DNA of 64,000 nucleotides from Helichrysum umbraculigerum (lineage: Eukaryota; Streptophyta; Magnoliopsida; Asterales; Asteraceae): NCBI GenBank assembly GCA_949592205.1, contig CATIUR010000004.1, forward strand, positions 65,755,837-65,819,836, written 5' to 3'. A model generated the notes under the pieces. It was given only the letters and a program-made list of their open reading frames with translations. It ran no database searches and was not told where the DNA came from. Numbering within the stretch: the first letter of the stretch is position 1; every line of letters begins with the position of its first letter. Positions 29,744 through 41,554 of the stretch are shown in pieces. The translations under genes and the position numbers were made by a program.

Positions 29744-30091
29744 GGGTAAAAGGGTGTTACCCTGGTAAATTTTATAAATGATATAACGTTACAAGTACAA
29801 GGTGGCAAGCCACAAAAGCTTAGACTAAACAAAAGAAAGCCTAAGCACATATACTTGACAGGCCAAGCATATGACAACCATTTTAACAACCAGAAAAACT
29901 AAACTAAACTCTAACAATCAAACTACCAAGTAATGATCCACTGTAATCGTATCATAACTAAAAAATCAGCCTTCTTTAATTAGAGATCTTTGAAGCTTCC
30001 AAATCTCCATCACCCTATTAACCCATCCAGAAGGCTTGAATCTAAAAGAGTAAAGCCTGTACCGAATTACTTCAAGAATTGAAGTCGTCAA
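29744..30091 (-). other. LINE 3' UTR
   Basis: Non-coding between the end of the LINE ORF2 frame (30092) and the poly(A) end. No further feature is seen. Confidence 0.7.
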
Positions 30092-31192
30092 CTAATCTTT
30101 AGAACGCATCTTCTTCTGAAATAACCTAGTATTCCGTTCATTCCAGATGAAGTAAGATGAAGCACCAAGGAGAAGATTGAAAATAATTATTCTGATAGAA
30201 ATCCGCAAAGAGTATGGTTGGATCCAATTGATACAATCCACCAGAGACGTAGATTGAGTGTTATAGCCTGCAAACTTCACCACCTCAAGCCAAACCTGAG
30301 CTGAAAAAGAACATTCAAAAAATAAGTGAGAATGAGAATCCGGTTGGGTATCACAAAGAGGACACAGAAGCAGGTTTAAATTGGTAGAAGAACCAACATC
30401 CCAGTGCTTCAGCCGGTCTTGAGTCTTCAATCTCTCACCTAAAACCAGCCATAAACGAATAGCATGCCTTTGAATACATAAAGGAAACCATACAACCGAA
30501 GCCCAATCAACCAAGTCAGCCCTTGGCCGAATGGTCTCCCAAACCGATTTGATTTTGAAATCAACCAAATCACCATCGAAAGATCTCCATACCAACATAT
30601 TAGGATCATTAAGCAAGTGCGGAACAGGTAGTTGAGATAAAGTTGGGAACCTCACAAGCCAAGAAGGAGGCCAATTCCAAGAGTTTCCAACTATTACATC
30701 CGCAATGGTATTCTTGATTTGAAAATCTCTGGAGATCGAGTAACGAGATACAAAGGAAGCCAAAGGACATAAAGAGTGCCAAGTATCAAACCAAACCGAA
30801 ATAGAGGTTCCATCACCAATACGATACCAAAAATGTTTTCGAAGATCATCACGTAATTGGAGAATCTTCCTCCAACACCAACTCATGTCACCTTTAGCCG
30901 TAATATCCCAAAAATTTTTACCCCTAAGCTTAGGAATATAAATCCACCGAACCCATAAAGACTCCTTGTGAGTTAAAATATTCCAAATATGTTTAACCAT
31001 AAGAGCCTTATTCCAAATATCAAGTCTTTTAACACCAAGACCACCTTCATATTTTGGAAGACAAACAACTTTCCATGAAACCTTAGCTTTTCCTCGCTTC
31101 ATCTCCCCTTGACACCAAAGGAAACCTCTAATGAGGCTTTCAATTTCTTTAATGATATTAACAGGAAGAATGAACAAAGCAGCCCAATAACC
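30092..31192 (-). pseudogene. LINE ORF2, C-terminal part with zf-RVT
   Basis: In the same frame as the RT segment but separated from it by one TAG (31193-31195), where related LINEs read through. It contains GYWAALFILPVNIIKEIESL, CLPKYEGGLGVKRLDIWNKA and the zinc-binding zf-RVT motif LCPLCDTQPDSHSHLFFECS, ending KKMRSKD. The zf-RVT region follows the RT in plant L1 elements and is thought to assist nucleic-acid binding. Confidence 0.88.
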
Positions 31193-32563
31193 CTACAAAG
31201 ATGATAACATCAAAGAAACAAGTTGTAATCTTCCTACCAAGGATAACCATTTGTTTTTCCAGTTGCCAATTCGATTTTGAACCTTTTCAACCAAAGGTCT
31301 ACAATCCCGAGATAATAAACCTGTTGAAATTAAAGGAACACCTAAATAACAAACAGAAAGCTGTCCTTTCGAGAATGGAATGATCAAAAGAATCTCATTC
31401 CGAACATAAGTATGCACATTACAAAAGAAGGCAGTACTCTTAGGGATACTTGGAACTAAACCTGATAATTCAGTGAACTCATTCAACACCTGCGAAACAA
31501 GTTGGACCGAATTAACATTGCCTCTGCTAAATAAGAACAAGTCATCTGCAAAACATAAGTTCACTAACTCTTGCTGATCACAATGCAAATGATAATCAAA
31601 TTCTTCCGATTCAGTGATCCGTATCCTTATTAACAAAGTAAGAATCGCCATAACTAGACTAAATAAATAAGGAGATAACGGATCACCTTGACGAAGATCT
31701 CTTCCTCCTTTAAAAAATCCATGGGTGTGACCATTAATGATAACAAAAAATGTGACTGAGGTAACACAATTCATAATCAGCTTTATCATATGGGGATGAA
31801 AACCGAACCCATGTAAGATCTGCCTTAAGAAAGACCAACTGACAGTATCATAAGCCTTTTGAATATCCACCTTGAAAGCACATCTAGGAGGCCCTTTACC
31901 AAGATGATATCCTCTCATTAATTCCCGAGTCAACCAAATATTATCCGAAATAGATCTACCCGGAACAACTGCTGACTGGTTAACACCAATAACATCCCCC
32001 AGAGCATCTTTAATTCGATTAGTAAGTACTTTACTAATACACTTATAAAGCACATTACATAGAGAAATTGGGCGGAAATCAGTCACCCGAGAAGGAGTTG
32101 GAACCTTAGGGATTAAAATGATAGATGTATGGTTTAGTTCTTGAAGGAGACAACCATTCTCAAAGAAATCCTGAACCGCCAAACAAACGTCATTACCCAC
32201 AATCTCCCGGGCCTCCTTATAAAAAGCAGCAGAAAATCCATCCTGACCCGGGGATTTATTATCCCCAATAAAGAACATAGTTAATTTAACCTCCACCTTA
32301 GTTACCTCACGAATCATACAATTTGCTTTGTTAATTGGTATCTTAGAAACAAACAACCCTTCATCAACAAGAGGCTGAACATCCCCGGATTGCCCCAAGA
32401 AATTCGTATAATGGTCCACAAAAACAGATGGAACTTGATCTCCTTCACGAAGGGAATCTAGAGGATCAAGAACAACATTTATCCTATTTCTGCTACCCTT
32501 CTCCTTTACCACATTATGGAAATATTTTGTATTGCTATCACCTTCTCTAAGCCTATCAGTCTT
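31193..32563 (-). pseudogene. LINE ORF2 reverse transcriptase
   Basis: RT fingers and palm: SPGQDGFSAAFYKEA, SIILIPKVPTPSRVTDFRPI, SLCNVLYKCISKVLTNRIK, FKVDIQKAYDTVSW, LRQGDPLSPYLFSLVMAIL and active site LCFADDLFLFSRG. This enzyme would copy LINE RNA by target-primed reverse transcription. Nonsense codons at 32564-32566 and 31193-31195 bound the open stretch, so it cannot be made intact. Confidence 0.92.
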
Positions 32564-32860
32564 CTACTTTTGCTTTAAATAGCGCTCCTCATCCAGAATG
32601 GCCTGATTAAAAGCAATTAAATAATGCGAAGCTTCCTCTCTTAAATCAATAGAGTCAGGATGACCATCAAGCTCCTTTTGCACTCTGTCCAACTCTACCC
32701 GAAGCTTAACAACTTTATCATGAAGATTTCCTTGATCCCTCATGAGTTTACGTAATGGTTTCTTTAATAACTTCAACTTTCAAGTAACCCGATATATATT
32801 ATAACCAACTACCCGTGTGTTCCAAATATCACCTACAATCTTCTGAAAATCATCTTTATG
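32564..32860 (-). pseudogene. LINE ORF2 endonuclease-RT linker
   Basis: Helical, charged segment (KLRVELDRVQKELDGH, LREEASHYLIAFNQAIL) typical of the linker before the plant LINE RT. It is in the RT frame but frameshifted from the endonuclease around 32780-32870. Confidence 0.75.
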
Positions 32861-32862
32861 AG

Positions 32863-33630
32863 CTAAGAAATTAAAGAACTTGAAGATTTAGAAAACCTTC
32901 CGATAGATGTAGATAATTTCAACACCATAGGGGTATGATCCGATATACGGTATGGTTGAAATAATGCAACTAACCCCGGCCACATCGTAGTCATTTCTAC
33001 ATTACCCATAGCTCTGTAAATCTTTCTCAGAGTTCCATCATTACTTTTGGGTTTTTGATTCCATGTATAGTGGAAACCTGAACAATTAACAATCATAACA
33101 CCAATAGCCTCAACACATTCCTTGAATTCATGCATAGCAATGGAAACCCCGAAAGGACCAGTAGAGATATCCTCTAGATTAAGAGGAACATTAAAGTCAC
33201 CCATTAAAACCCATGGTCTACCATTAATAAATCTGCTATGCATGCATAAGTTAGACCCCAACTCTCTTCTGTGAATATAATCATTTCCCGCAAAAATAAA
33301 AGAGTAAAAGAAAACCTTTTTTTCAGACCTAATACCCATTTGACAATGAATAATATGATCGGAAGAATGAACATACATTAAGTCAACAATGCCCGGATCC
33401 CACCCAATAATGATTCTAGTACCTCCAACACAATGGTTTGTGTTTGAAATCCAGTCCCAATGGGAAAAGGTCTTTGAGCAAACCTTTTGCAAATTAGTCG
33501 AATGAATATGGGATTCCAACACAGCACAAACACTTAAGTTATTTTCTCTAACCACCTGTTGAACCTCACTTTGTTTAGGGACGCGGTTCATGCCCCTAAT
33601 ATTGTAAACTAACCATTGAACCATTAAGAC
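32863..33630 (-). pseudogene. LINE ORF2 AP-like endonuclease
   Basis: Exonuclease-endonuclease-phosphatase fold: MVQWLVYNIRGMNRVPKQSE at the start (Asn in YNIRG), VCAVLESHIHS (Glu metal ligand), NGRPWVLMGDFNVPLN (D-x-N catalytic pair) and YRISDHTPMVL (S-D-H near the end). It nicks the target DNA for insertion. The upstream open frame from 33753 is probably not all coding. A frameshift separates it from the linker. Confidence 0.88.
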
Positions 33631-35231
33631 CGGGAGTGCTTGCCCCCTCAGAGGAGAATGAACCCATAGGATTACCCACAAATGTTGCCGTTTCATTGTC
33701 ATCACCTTCAACATCACTAATAATCTCCATGTCATCAATAACATTAGTACCATCCATCACACTTTTACCTTTATCACGCTTTCCTCCTGATTTCAGCTTA
33801 TCCGATTCCAAAGTGTCATCTACTAAATCAGAAGATAAAGCTGAAAACCGATTCTCAACAGGAAGTTGCTGTGTTTTTGAATTCAGATTATTAGATTTCA
33901 CCATTTGCCCAAGGTCCTTAGGCTTATATACCATTTTTGGCTTTTGATTGCGAAAAATAAAACCATCAGCAACCTTTCCCTGTTTCACATTTCGAACAAC
34001 CTTCTTTGGAGCAATAAATTCTTGAGAATTTACTTTCTTTGGATCTTCGTTTACCACATTCTGAGTCCTTGTGACCAAATATTTCACATAAGCTACATCT
34101 CGGAGGTTTCCATTCATATTCAACCCTAACCGTATACAGCTTTTTTCCATTCCCCTTAATATGTGGAATTGAAACCACCACACTTTCCTTTAAAGGTTTT
34201 GCATAATCAATTTCCACCGTAGCTCGAGCAAGATTCGGTCTACCCCATGCTTCCATACACATCGTGCTAGTATAAGAGTTCAGCATTAATGGGGTGCTAA
34301 CCTTTATTGCAATTCCACTCAAGCCAACCTCATTAAATGCAAGAACTGGAACATTGTGAAGCTTAATCCAAACTGGGACCTTTGAAAGATCTTCTTTGGC
34401 TAAATTAGAATCCGAGGTCCACCTTCTAAGAATAATAGGAACCAAGTGAATCATCCAAGGACCACTTTCAATTACCTGATTCATACCATATTCCGAATTA
34501 AATTTAAAGAAGAAAAATCCATTAGCATGCATCATAACCCGTTCGATACCAAACTTCTTCCATGCATTCAAAACATAGTTTTGAACTACAGGAAACACCA
34601 ATCTTTTTCCCTATAAAGTAACCATAAAGAGTGTTCACATAATTTTTGCTGGCCCCTTTGATTACGTCCAGGGGAATTTCTAAGTCGGTATCAACTCCAC
34701 AAGGTGAATCCAGGTTCAAACAGCGGAAATTAACCTTACGATTAGTATTCTGATCTGCCACCTGAACATATGACTTCGATCCACTAGCATGGGGAGCAAC
34801 CGGCGCCGGAACAAGGTTGGTAACAGCATGAAGTCTGTCCAGCCCTCTAGCATCTTTAGCATTAAACACATTGCTAATTTTTTCCTCAACAGAATAATGG
34901 TTGTCCTTCATACCAACCATCTCCTCGTCACTAACATCAGTATCATAAGCCTGATCATCATTAACATCAACTTTAGACTGCGATTCCACAGGGAATTTAC
35001 TAGGTCCAAGAGACCCTACCTGAGAACTTACAAACTCAATAGGGAATTTACAAGGTTCACCCTCAACCTGCAAGTCACTAGCATTAATTTTTCTGCTCGA
35101 CATATCATCATAAACAGAAACAAAAGGAGTTACAGTATCGGTTCCATCTAGCTTGGAAATTGAGGATAATTTCTGACCCAAATCAGGGATTTTACCAAGG
35201 GTTGCATCCTTAACCTGATTTACATCATCAG
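33600..35231 (-). pseudogene. LINE ORF1 (DUF4283 and zinc knuckle), C-terminal part
   Basis: Three frames together cover the ORF1 protein. 35181-34620 is Ser/Asp-rich. 34601-33966 has the RNA-binding DUF4283 region (FFFFKFNSEYGMNQVIESGP, IILRRWTSDSNL, VPVWIKLHNVPVLAFN) and a CCHC knuckle (CSLCEIFGHKDSEC). 34183-33600 is the basic tail with AENRFSALSSD-like text. Frameshifts lie near 34600 and about 34060. Plant LINE ORF1 coats element RNA. The N-terminal end lies beyond the nested stack at 56705-57234. Confidence 0.85.
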
Positions 35232-35524
35232 TATAACACCCCTCATTTACTTGTAATAATATTATAGATAATACGGAAGCGAAGATAAATAAAATGCCAT
35301 AATTTGTTACATATTCTCCGAAAATACCAAAAACAGTTTAACTGTTTAAGACACATCAACTTACTACTTGTTCAAAAGATTAGCAAGACGGGGTATTATA
35401 TAAACTAAACTGAGCTGTTACAAAAATAATCAGAGTAGCTTGAATATCAAACATTCCATGCTTCCAAGGTTTGACCTTCCTGCTACCCACCCGCATGCAT
35501 AAACTAAAGTCTGCAGGAAGTAAC
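35232..35524. repeat. Solo LTR, left piece
   Basis: From the mutated TA terminus to the insertion site of the large Athila-related element (GTAAC duplication at 35520-35524). No gene is seen. Confidence 0.8.
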
Positions 35525-37911
35525 TGTTACAGCTGAAACGGTCGTTACGCAACAGCTGCAACGGTGTAGTTTTGAATTTATAATAGTCGGGGGGGAGCCA
35601 AAACCTTCCGAACAACCTACTATTACTTGGTACGAGTACCTGATACTAGTAAGTGGTAAGGATGATCCAGGGTCGTTCCTCACGACGGTAGAATTGAAAC
35701 AGAGCTCACTCAGATAACTTAGTAATTAAGCTGGGTTTTGAATAGTTTGGATAGGTTTGTATTTGGTTTTCTAATTTATTAAACTAATAAAACATAAAAT
35801 AAAAGGGAAGCTAGCATATTTGCAACACTTAAGGATGACGGAGACGTGGCTCACCATGATTTAGGTATGATGTTCAATATGGGGCACATCTAGGTAACAG
35901 ACAAATAAACTATAGGTGTAAACACTAGGACCCTACTTCTTTAGATAGATTCTAAATCAGTATGTCACTGAGTACCTAGGCTATCGTGATTCTGATCATA
36001 ACAGGCTGCTCAACCCCCCTCACCTGTCTTTGTGGAGACAGTGACCCTTAAAGGGTGCAGGAATAAGGTAACAGACTGCCCATTGGGTTATTCTGACCGT
36101 TCTTAACACCTAAGTCTAAATGTTATTATCTAAACGTGTACTGATCATTATCCTTGTATTCTAAACTATCAGTTTTGTAGAGTCTAGGGGTTTTAAGAAT
36201 CCTGAACCACTGCTGGGCTTGACTTTCATCTCTAGACTCATTCCTTACGTTTGATTAGCTCAAATACTTCTGTCATGATCTAGACTCTCCTTTGCAATCA
36301 GTCATTCAGCCCTAGGAACACCAGCGGTGTACAATGCATACTCATTCCACAGCGTACCACACTAGGCACCGTTCACGATGTACTACACTTAAACAGTTCC
36401 ACAGACCCTCGTAACCAGAGATATGTTGTAGATTTTATCCCTAGGTACAGGTACGGTGTACTATGTCGAAATGTTTCCATAGCTTCAGTTCCAGGGGTGG
36501 ACAGACGGTGTACTGTAACATTTCCACAACTATATTGGTTCCTAGGCCATATTCTAGGGTCTCTAGGTAATCCACAGTGTTGGCACATACGGCTTTTTCC
36601 GGAGCTTCCACGTTGTACTCCACCAGTGGTGTTTCCAAAGCTATACTCAGTATTTCAGCCGAATTATAGTGACAGACACGGCTTCGTACAAACATACAGA
36701 TAACATATCTACCGCAACTTAGGCCTACAGCTAAGGTGATAGTCACGCGAAGGACTGGAAAGGGTGATCCATAACTAAGTCTAGATACATGATAAGTTTA
36801 GACAGATACAGAGTTTAACAATTCCATTAATCATACCTAATCATGGCAAACATACAAGAAACTACTCACAAAGCATGGCAATAAACATTTCCAACATTAA
36901 TAGATCACAAATATCAAACAAGAACATTATGACAAATTAATATAAAAAAGGATAGATATTACCGGTAAATAAATGCGAGCAGAATAACACTTGTATTTCT
37001 CCGAATAATATCCCAAGTATTACAAATGCTAGCTTCTACGAATTACATTACATAGCTACTCCTAAAGCGATGGATTCTCCCCCTAATCTTCCCACTAGTT
37101 TCTAGAGAGAGAAACTAGAGAGAGAGACTAGAGAGAGAACCTAGAGAGAGAGAGACTAAAACTAGAAAATGAAAACGTAAATAAAATCTAGAGAGAGAGT
37201 AGTGAGAGAGTGAAGTGTGAATTGATGGATGAAAATGGTGAAAATGAGGCTTGTATATATAGTACTCGCACAACCGTATCCGTAGACCGTATCCAAAACT
37301 TCAAACTCACAACCGTATCGCAAACCCGAATAAAAATCAGATTTTTATCGCCTAAACGCACGATACGGTTGAGCTAGGGCAAATACGGGAGAACTGGAGC
37401 GTATACGGTTGAGCGTAGGGTGAATACGGGAGAACACAAGCCGTATACGGCTGTGCTAGGCCGTATACGGTCTAGCTAGGCCGTATACGGTCTGTGCTAG
37501 GCCATATACGGTCTAGTTTGGCCGTATACGGTCTAGCTTTCCCGTATCCTGATTCCTCGGTTCTTCGTTTCTTCGTTCGGGCGTAACTTCTTCATCCGAT
37601 GTCCGTTTTGAGCGTTCTTTATATCCCTGAAATCGTAATTGAAAAACGAAGACAATGAGATAAGTTAGAGGTCCTAACTCTATGTCTTGCTCAAAAAGTG
37701 CTAGAATACGTTAACCGGAAGATTCAATGATTGTTTGTGCTCTATTTTACTCATTTTTAGGTTGTTTTTGTTGATTCTTGAAACATCGTCTATATTTTAG
37801 CCCTCTTGATGAAATGTGACATTTAAGTTCATATTCAAGTGTTTTCATTAATAATAGGGCTAAAATGGTGAGATAATGACGCATAAAAACATGACTTTTT
37901 ACGTGTCATCA
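35525..37911 (-). repeat. 3' LTR of the non-autonomous element
   Basis: 2387 bp. It has several A/G-rich GAGAGAGA stretches (37095-37205) and a CpG-rich array of CCGTATACGG palindromes spaced 20-21 bp apart (37441-37531). Short frames inside recur in the other LTR and are not called genes. Confidence 0.92.
37441..37531. repeat. Palindrome array CCGTATACGG in LTR
   Basis: The palindromic decamer occurs at 37441, 37461, 37481 and 37522, with a one-base variant at 37502, separated by TCTAGCTAGG-like spacers. The same array is in the 5' LTR at about 54670-54760. The period of 20-21 bp is close to two helical turns. Confidence 0.85.
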
Positions 37912-38622
37912 AATATCCCACACTTAGACTTTGCTTGTCCTCAAGCAAAACTCAAAATTCTCACTTGCTTTTTAGGAAAAACATTTTGAAAATATGAGTT
38001 TATTTTTGGGGTGAATCAAAATATCTCAAAAATAACCATCTCCACATACATGTAACATATCCTGGAAATAAGAGAAAGTAAGGTATTCCTTTCAGAGGCG
38101 TAAAATGATTCTCTTAGGCATGCTTTCAATTCTCGTGATCTTGGAATATACATGACTAGGCGATCTCACGAGGTGGTCACTCAATTCACTCAAAAGTGTT
38201 TCGGGTTACCTATCAATCTAATCAACCGAAATCGCTCATAAGCCAGTCATGCAACATCCATCGTCATAGGCTTGCTCGAGAATCATATCTCCACCACTTA
38301 GGTGAGGACGGTGCTAGCTATCCCAGGACATTCAGGTGGGTTGTAATGGCAGGTGAGGGTTACGGGGTATGGATAAGTGGGAATTTTTAGTTGTTTGTAA
38401 AGGGTTTTGCTTATCTTAGGACTTCTAAACTTTTGAAAAACATTATTTAAACAACCTTTTCAATGAAAACGGAAACGGATAACAGTACGGGACGAAGATA
38501 GCTATTTTGACTTCTATCTTTTGAAAATACATGAGAGAATTTATGTCATTTGTAAGAGCGGGAATTTTCGAGAGATTCAAAGCACTTAGCTTTATTCTAT
38601 TTTCTTTTCTTTTTATATTGTT

Positions 38623-38653
<31 letters not shown>

Positions 38654-39087
38654 GTGCTTTTCTAGGGATTTTCTTTTGTTTCTTTCTTTTGCCCTTTTGA
38701 AATCCTTTTCTTTCTTTCATCTTTTTCATCTTTTTGATGACTTTGCATTTACTTGGTGTCAATTTTTCACACCATAAACTCTCAACTTTTGATTTTTATC
38801 AAGAGAACGCACGCGAGAGATTTTGAGTAAACACCAGTATTTGTGATTTGGAGTGAAAGCAAAAAGGACATTTAAATGACATTTTCCACAAGTTTAAAAA
38901 TTTCTAAGATAAGATTTTTGGTGGGTGTGGAATAAATGGGTTAAGATTGAAAGAAACGAACAGGTTTAGGCTAAACAGGGTTATCTAAGCGGATCATCAA
39001 CACTAAAGATGAGTGTTGGAAGGGTTTTGGGCTTGAAGAGATATGATAAAAATGGGTTAAATCCTAAGGAATGTCAAGGTCATCTAA
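37912..39087 (-). other. 3' non-coding interior of the non-autonomous element
   Basis: Starts with the polypurine tract (37912-37929; minus strand GTCTAAGTGTGGGATATT). The rest is non-coding, with a poly(T) run (about 38627-38653). It ends at the TCTAA duplication of the nested Tekay-like element. Confidence 0.7.
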
Positions 39088-41520
39088 TGTGACACCCCCA
39101 AATTTAATGATTTGCGGAAGCTTGATTTGGGTGCCACTAATCAATATACAAAGCACAAAGATAATAATGAACGACCACTATATGCGTCGTTTTAAACTTG
39201 TATTAATAAAGTTAACGTTTACATCAAAAATAATATTTCACTAGCTCGGTTCCTGAAATTGAGAGATTACATGGCATAATTACTTTTACAAAATATAATA
39301 ATGCAGTCCAATCTCTAATTGTATGTATGCTGACTCGAGCTAGAAATCCCTGCTTGTGCAGTCAACCTACTGCTGGGTACCTGTGATATATACTAAAATG
39401 GGTCAGCGAAAACGCTGGTGAGCTCACAGGTTTGTAAGTCAATGTATAATTGTCAGAACCGCAAGATTTATATTGAATTTAAAATGCAATTAAGCAAAAT
39501 AAAAGTTATACTGTCCATGAGCACATAGTCTGAGCTTAACTGATTTGTCAGGCCCAATTAAGGAAACCTAACTTGGAGTGCCTCCTACGAGTGCCTAATC
39601 AACACTCGTCTTCCCAAATGCTAATACATCCGTTTGACCGGTTAGTGCGTGCTAACCCGGATGAGGATTGTCAATCCCATATGATATCATATACTAACAT
39701 TCACGCTATAAAATACTAGAGACTATGCTTATGGAGGACTTTAAATTGATTAGCTTGAAACTCATGTAGTATTTGAAGTTTGTCACTTGCGTTCTACTTG
39801 TAAAACAAAATCGAGTAGTAATATCACACCCCTAGTTGAAAAGCAGTGAAAATGGGGCTATGAAACTCACCTGAGTCTTGAAGTGTTTAATTTAATAAAC
39901 TTGAAGTTATTAGCGGTGAATTGAAGTCCAAAGGCTTGAAACCTGAATGTGTCCACGACACTTGAATTGTTATTAATTGTATTGGTATCTCGAAAGACTA
40001 CCATTGAAATTGTTTGTCTAACTTAATGTCCAAATTACCCCGATTTGGTTGATTGTATTGTTACAAGTTACTACGACTTGTTTGATTGAATTGACACAAG
40101 TTACAACGACTTGTTTGAATAAATTATCTAAGTTACTATGACTTAGTTGATTCAATTGTGTATTTGAAAATGTGTACGGCCCGTTGGTGATTTAGTTGAT
40201 ATAATAATAATTCTAAAATGTTGACTTTGCTACAGTACTGCTACAGTACTGCTACAGTAAATTTGACGTTTTTGAACAGTAACTTTGACTTCGAAAATTT
40301 TGAGTTTCGAAGATTCTGTTTTGTGCGACGTAGCCTGCGACGTAGGCTGCGACGTAAGAGTTTTGCGACGTAAAGGGTTACGTCGCTAAGGTCAACAGTG
40401 CTAAGTCAATAGCGACGTAGGGTGCTACGTCGCTTATGCGACGTAGGTTCGTTTTTGCGACGTTAAGGTCTGCGTCGCTATGTGCGACGTTCGCAAGTCA
40501 ATGCGACGTAATAGGCTGCGTCGCTGTATGCGACGTTGAGGATATAATGCGACGTAGGTCGCTGCGTCGCTATATGCGACGTTGAGGATATAATGCGACG
40601 TAGGTCGCTGCGTCGCATTTGCTCCAGGCCAAATGCGACGTACGGAGTCTGATCGGAGTTTCAACTCCAAAAACGCGTTTTCCGGCCATCGATCGGCCTA
40701 ATATTTTTACCCAACCCATTTTAGGACATTACAAGGTTATACAAACAACTAGCAAGTTATAAAACTTAAAAACGAGAGTTTTCGGAGTTGTGTCGGAAAC
40801 TTACAAATCGCCGAAATGAAATTCCGGAAAGGTAGGATTGTAGATCGTCGCGAGGTGGTCGTTTATTTCCAAATGGGCTTGAAGATCCGAGGTTGTTTGA
40901 GGTGCTTATTTTGTGAATTTGTGAGTTTTTGGGTGTTTGGGGTTTTGAGAGAAAAGAAATGAAAGAGAGAGAGAAGAAAATAAGAAATGAAAAGAAAAGA
41001 GAAAGTGGAGGGGGTTTTGGTGAATCCCCACCATTTTCAGTCCGCGCACTGCACTCCGTGCGGTGTTCGTTTGCTCCGTCATTTAAACGTTAAATAATTG
41101 TTTTAAATATTAATTGGTACATTTTAAAAATACAAATTTTCACGCTATATTTTATTTAAATATTTTACTAATCACTTTATATTTGAATTATAAAAACGTA
41201 AGTTAATTTGGTTGCGCGTTTTACATTTTAAATTTGGTAACTTTCTGATTGTGCGGTACGAATGAATACGAAGTATTATAATAAGAATACTTTTGACATA
41301 AAGCGTTATTAAATAAAAGTTGGTCACCAACGTCCGTATTTATTGTATCGAAATTCATTCTATTGAAACTCGTACGATTTGAACAAACCGCATAATTGTA
41401 GATATATATTCAACAATATATATAATAATTGATACATTAATTAGCCTAACACAGAACTAATTACATGTATTAAAACTTGATTAGGCACTAAATTATAGTC
41501 CTAATTTGACGGTTGTCACA
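39088..41520 (-). repeat. 3' LTR of the Tekay-like element
   Basis: 2433 bp. It contains a GCGACGTA/TACGTCGC hairpin array (40325-40640) and GCTACAGTACT triplication (40230-40258). Confidence 0.95.
40325..40640. repeat. GCGACGT hairpin array in LTR
   Basis: More than fifteen GCGACGT or ACGTCGC/GCGTCGC units occur, many as inverted pairs a few bases apart, for example AGCGACGTA-GGGTGC-TACGTCGCT (40412-40435) and a repeated block GCGACGTAGGTCGCTGCGTCGC (about 40548 and 40597). The other LTR has the same array at about 47687-48003. Confidence 0.85.
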
Positions 41521-41534
41521 TTCTCCCCCTGTTA
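41521..41534 (-). other. Polypurine tract of the Tekay-like element
   Basis: The minus strand reads TAACAGGGGGAGAA directly before the LTR start TGTGACA. Confidence 0.9.
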
Positions 41535-41554
41535 GAAGAATTTCGTCCCGAAAT

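Noticed and set aside
36441..36746. 101-codon minus frame in the LTR, repeated at 53670-53975
   Set aside because: LTR-duplicated chance frame with no recognisable motif; not supported as a gene.
40325..40640. Possible CRISPR-like array
   Set aside because: Units are short, overlapping inverted pairs without uniform spacers, in a plant LTR.
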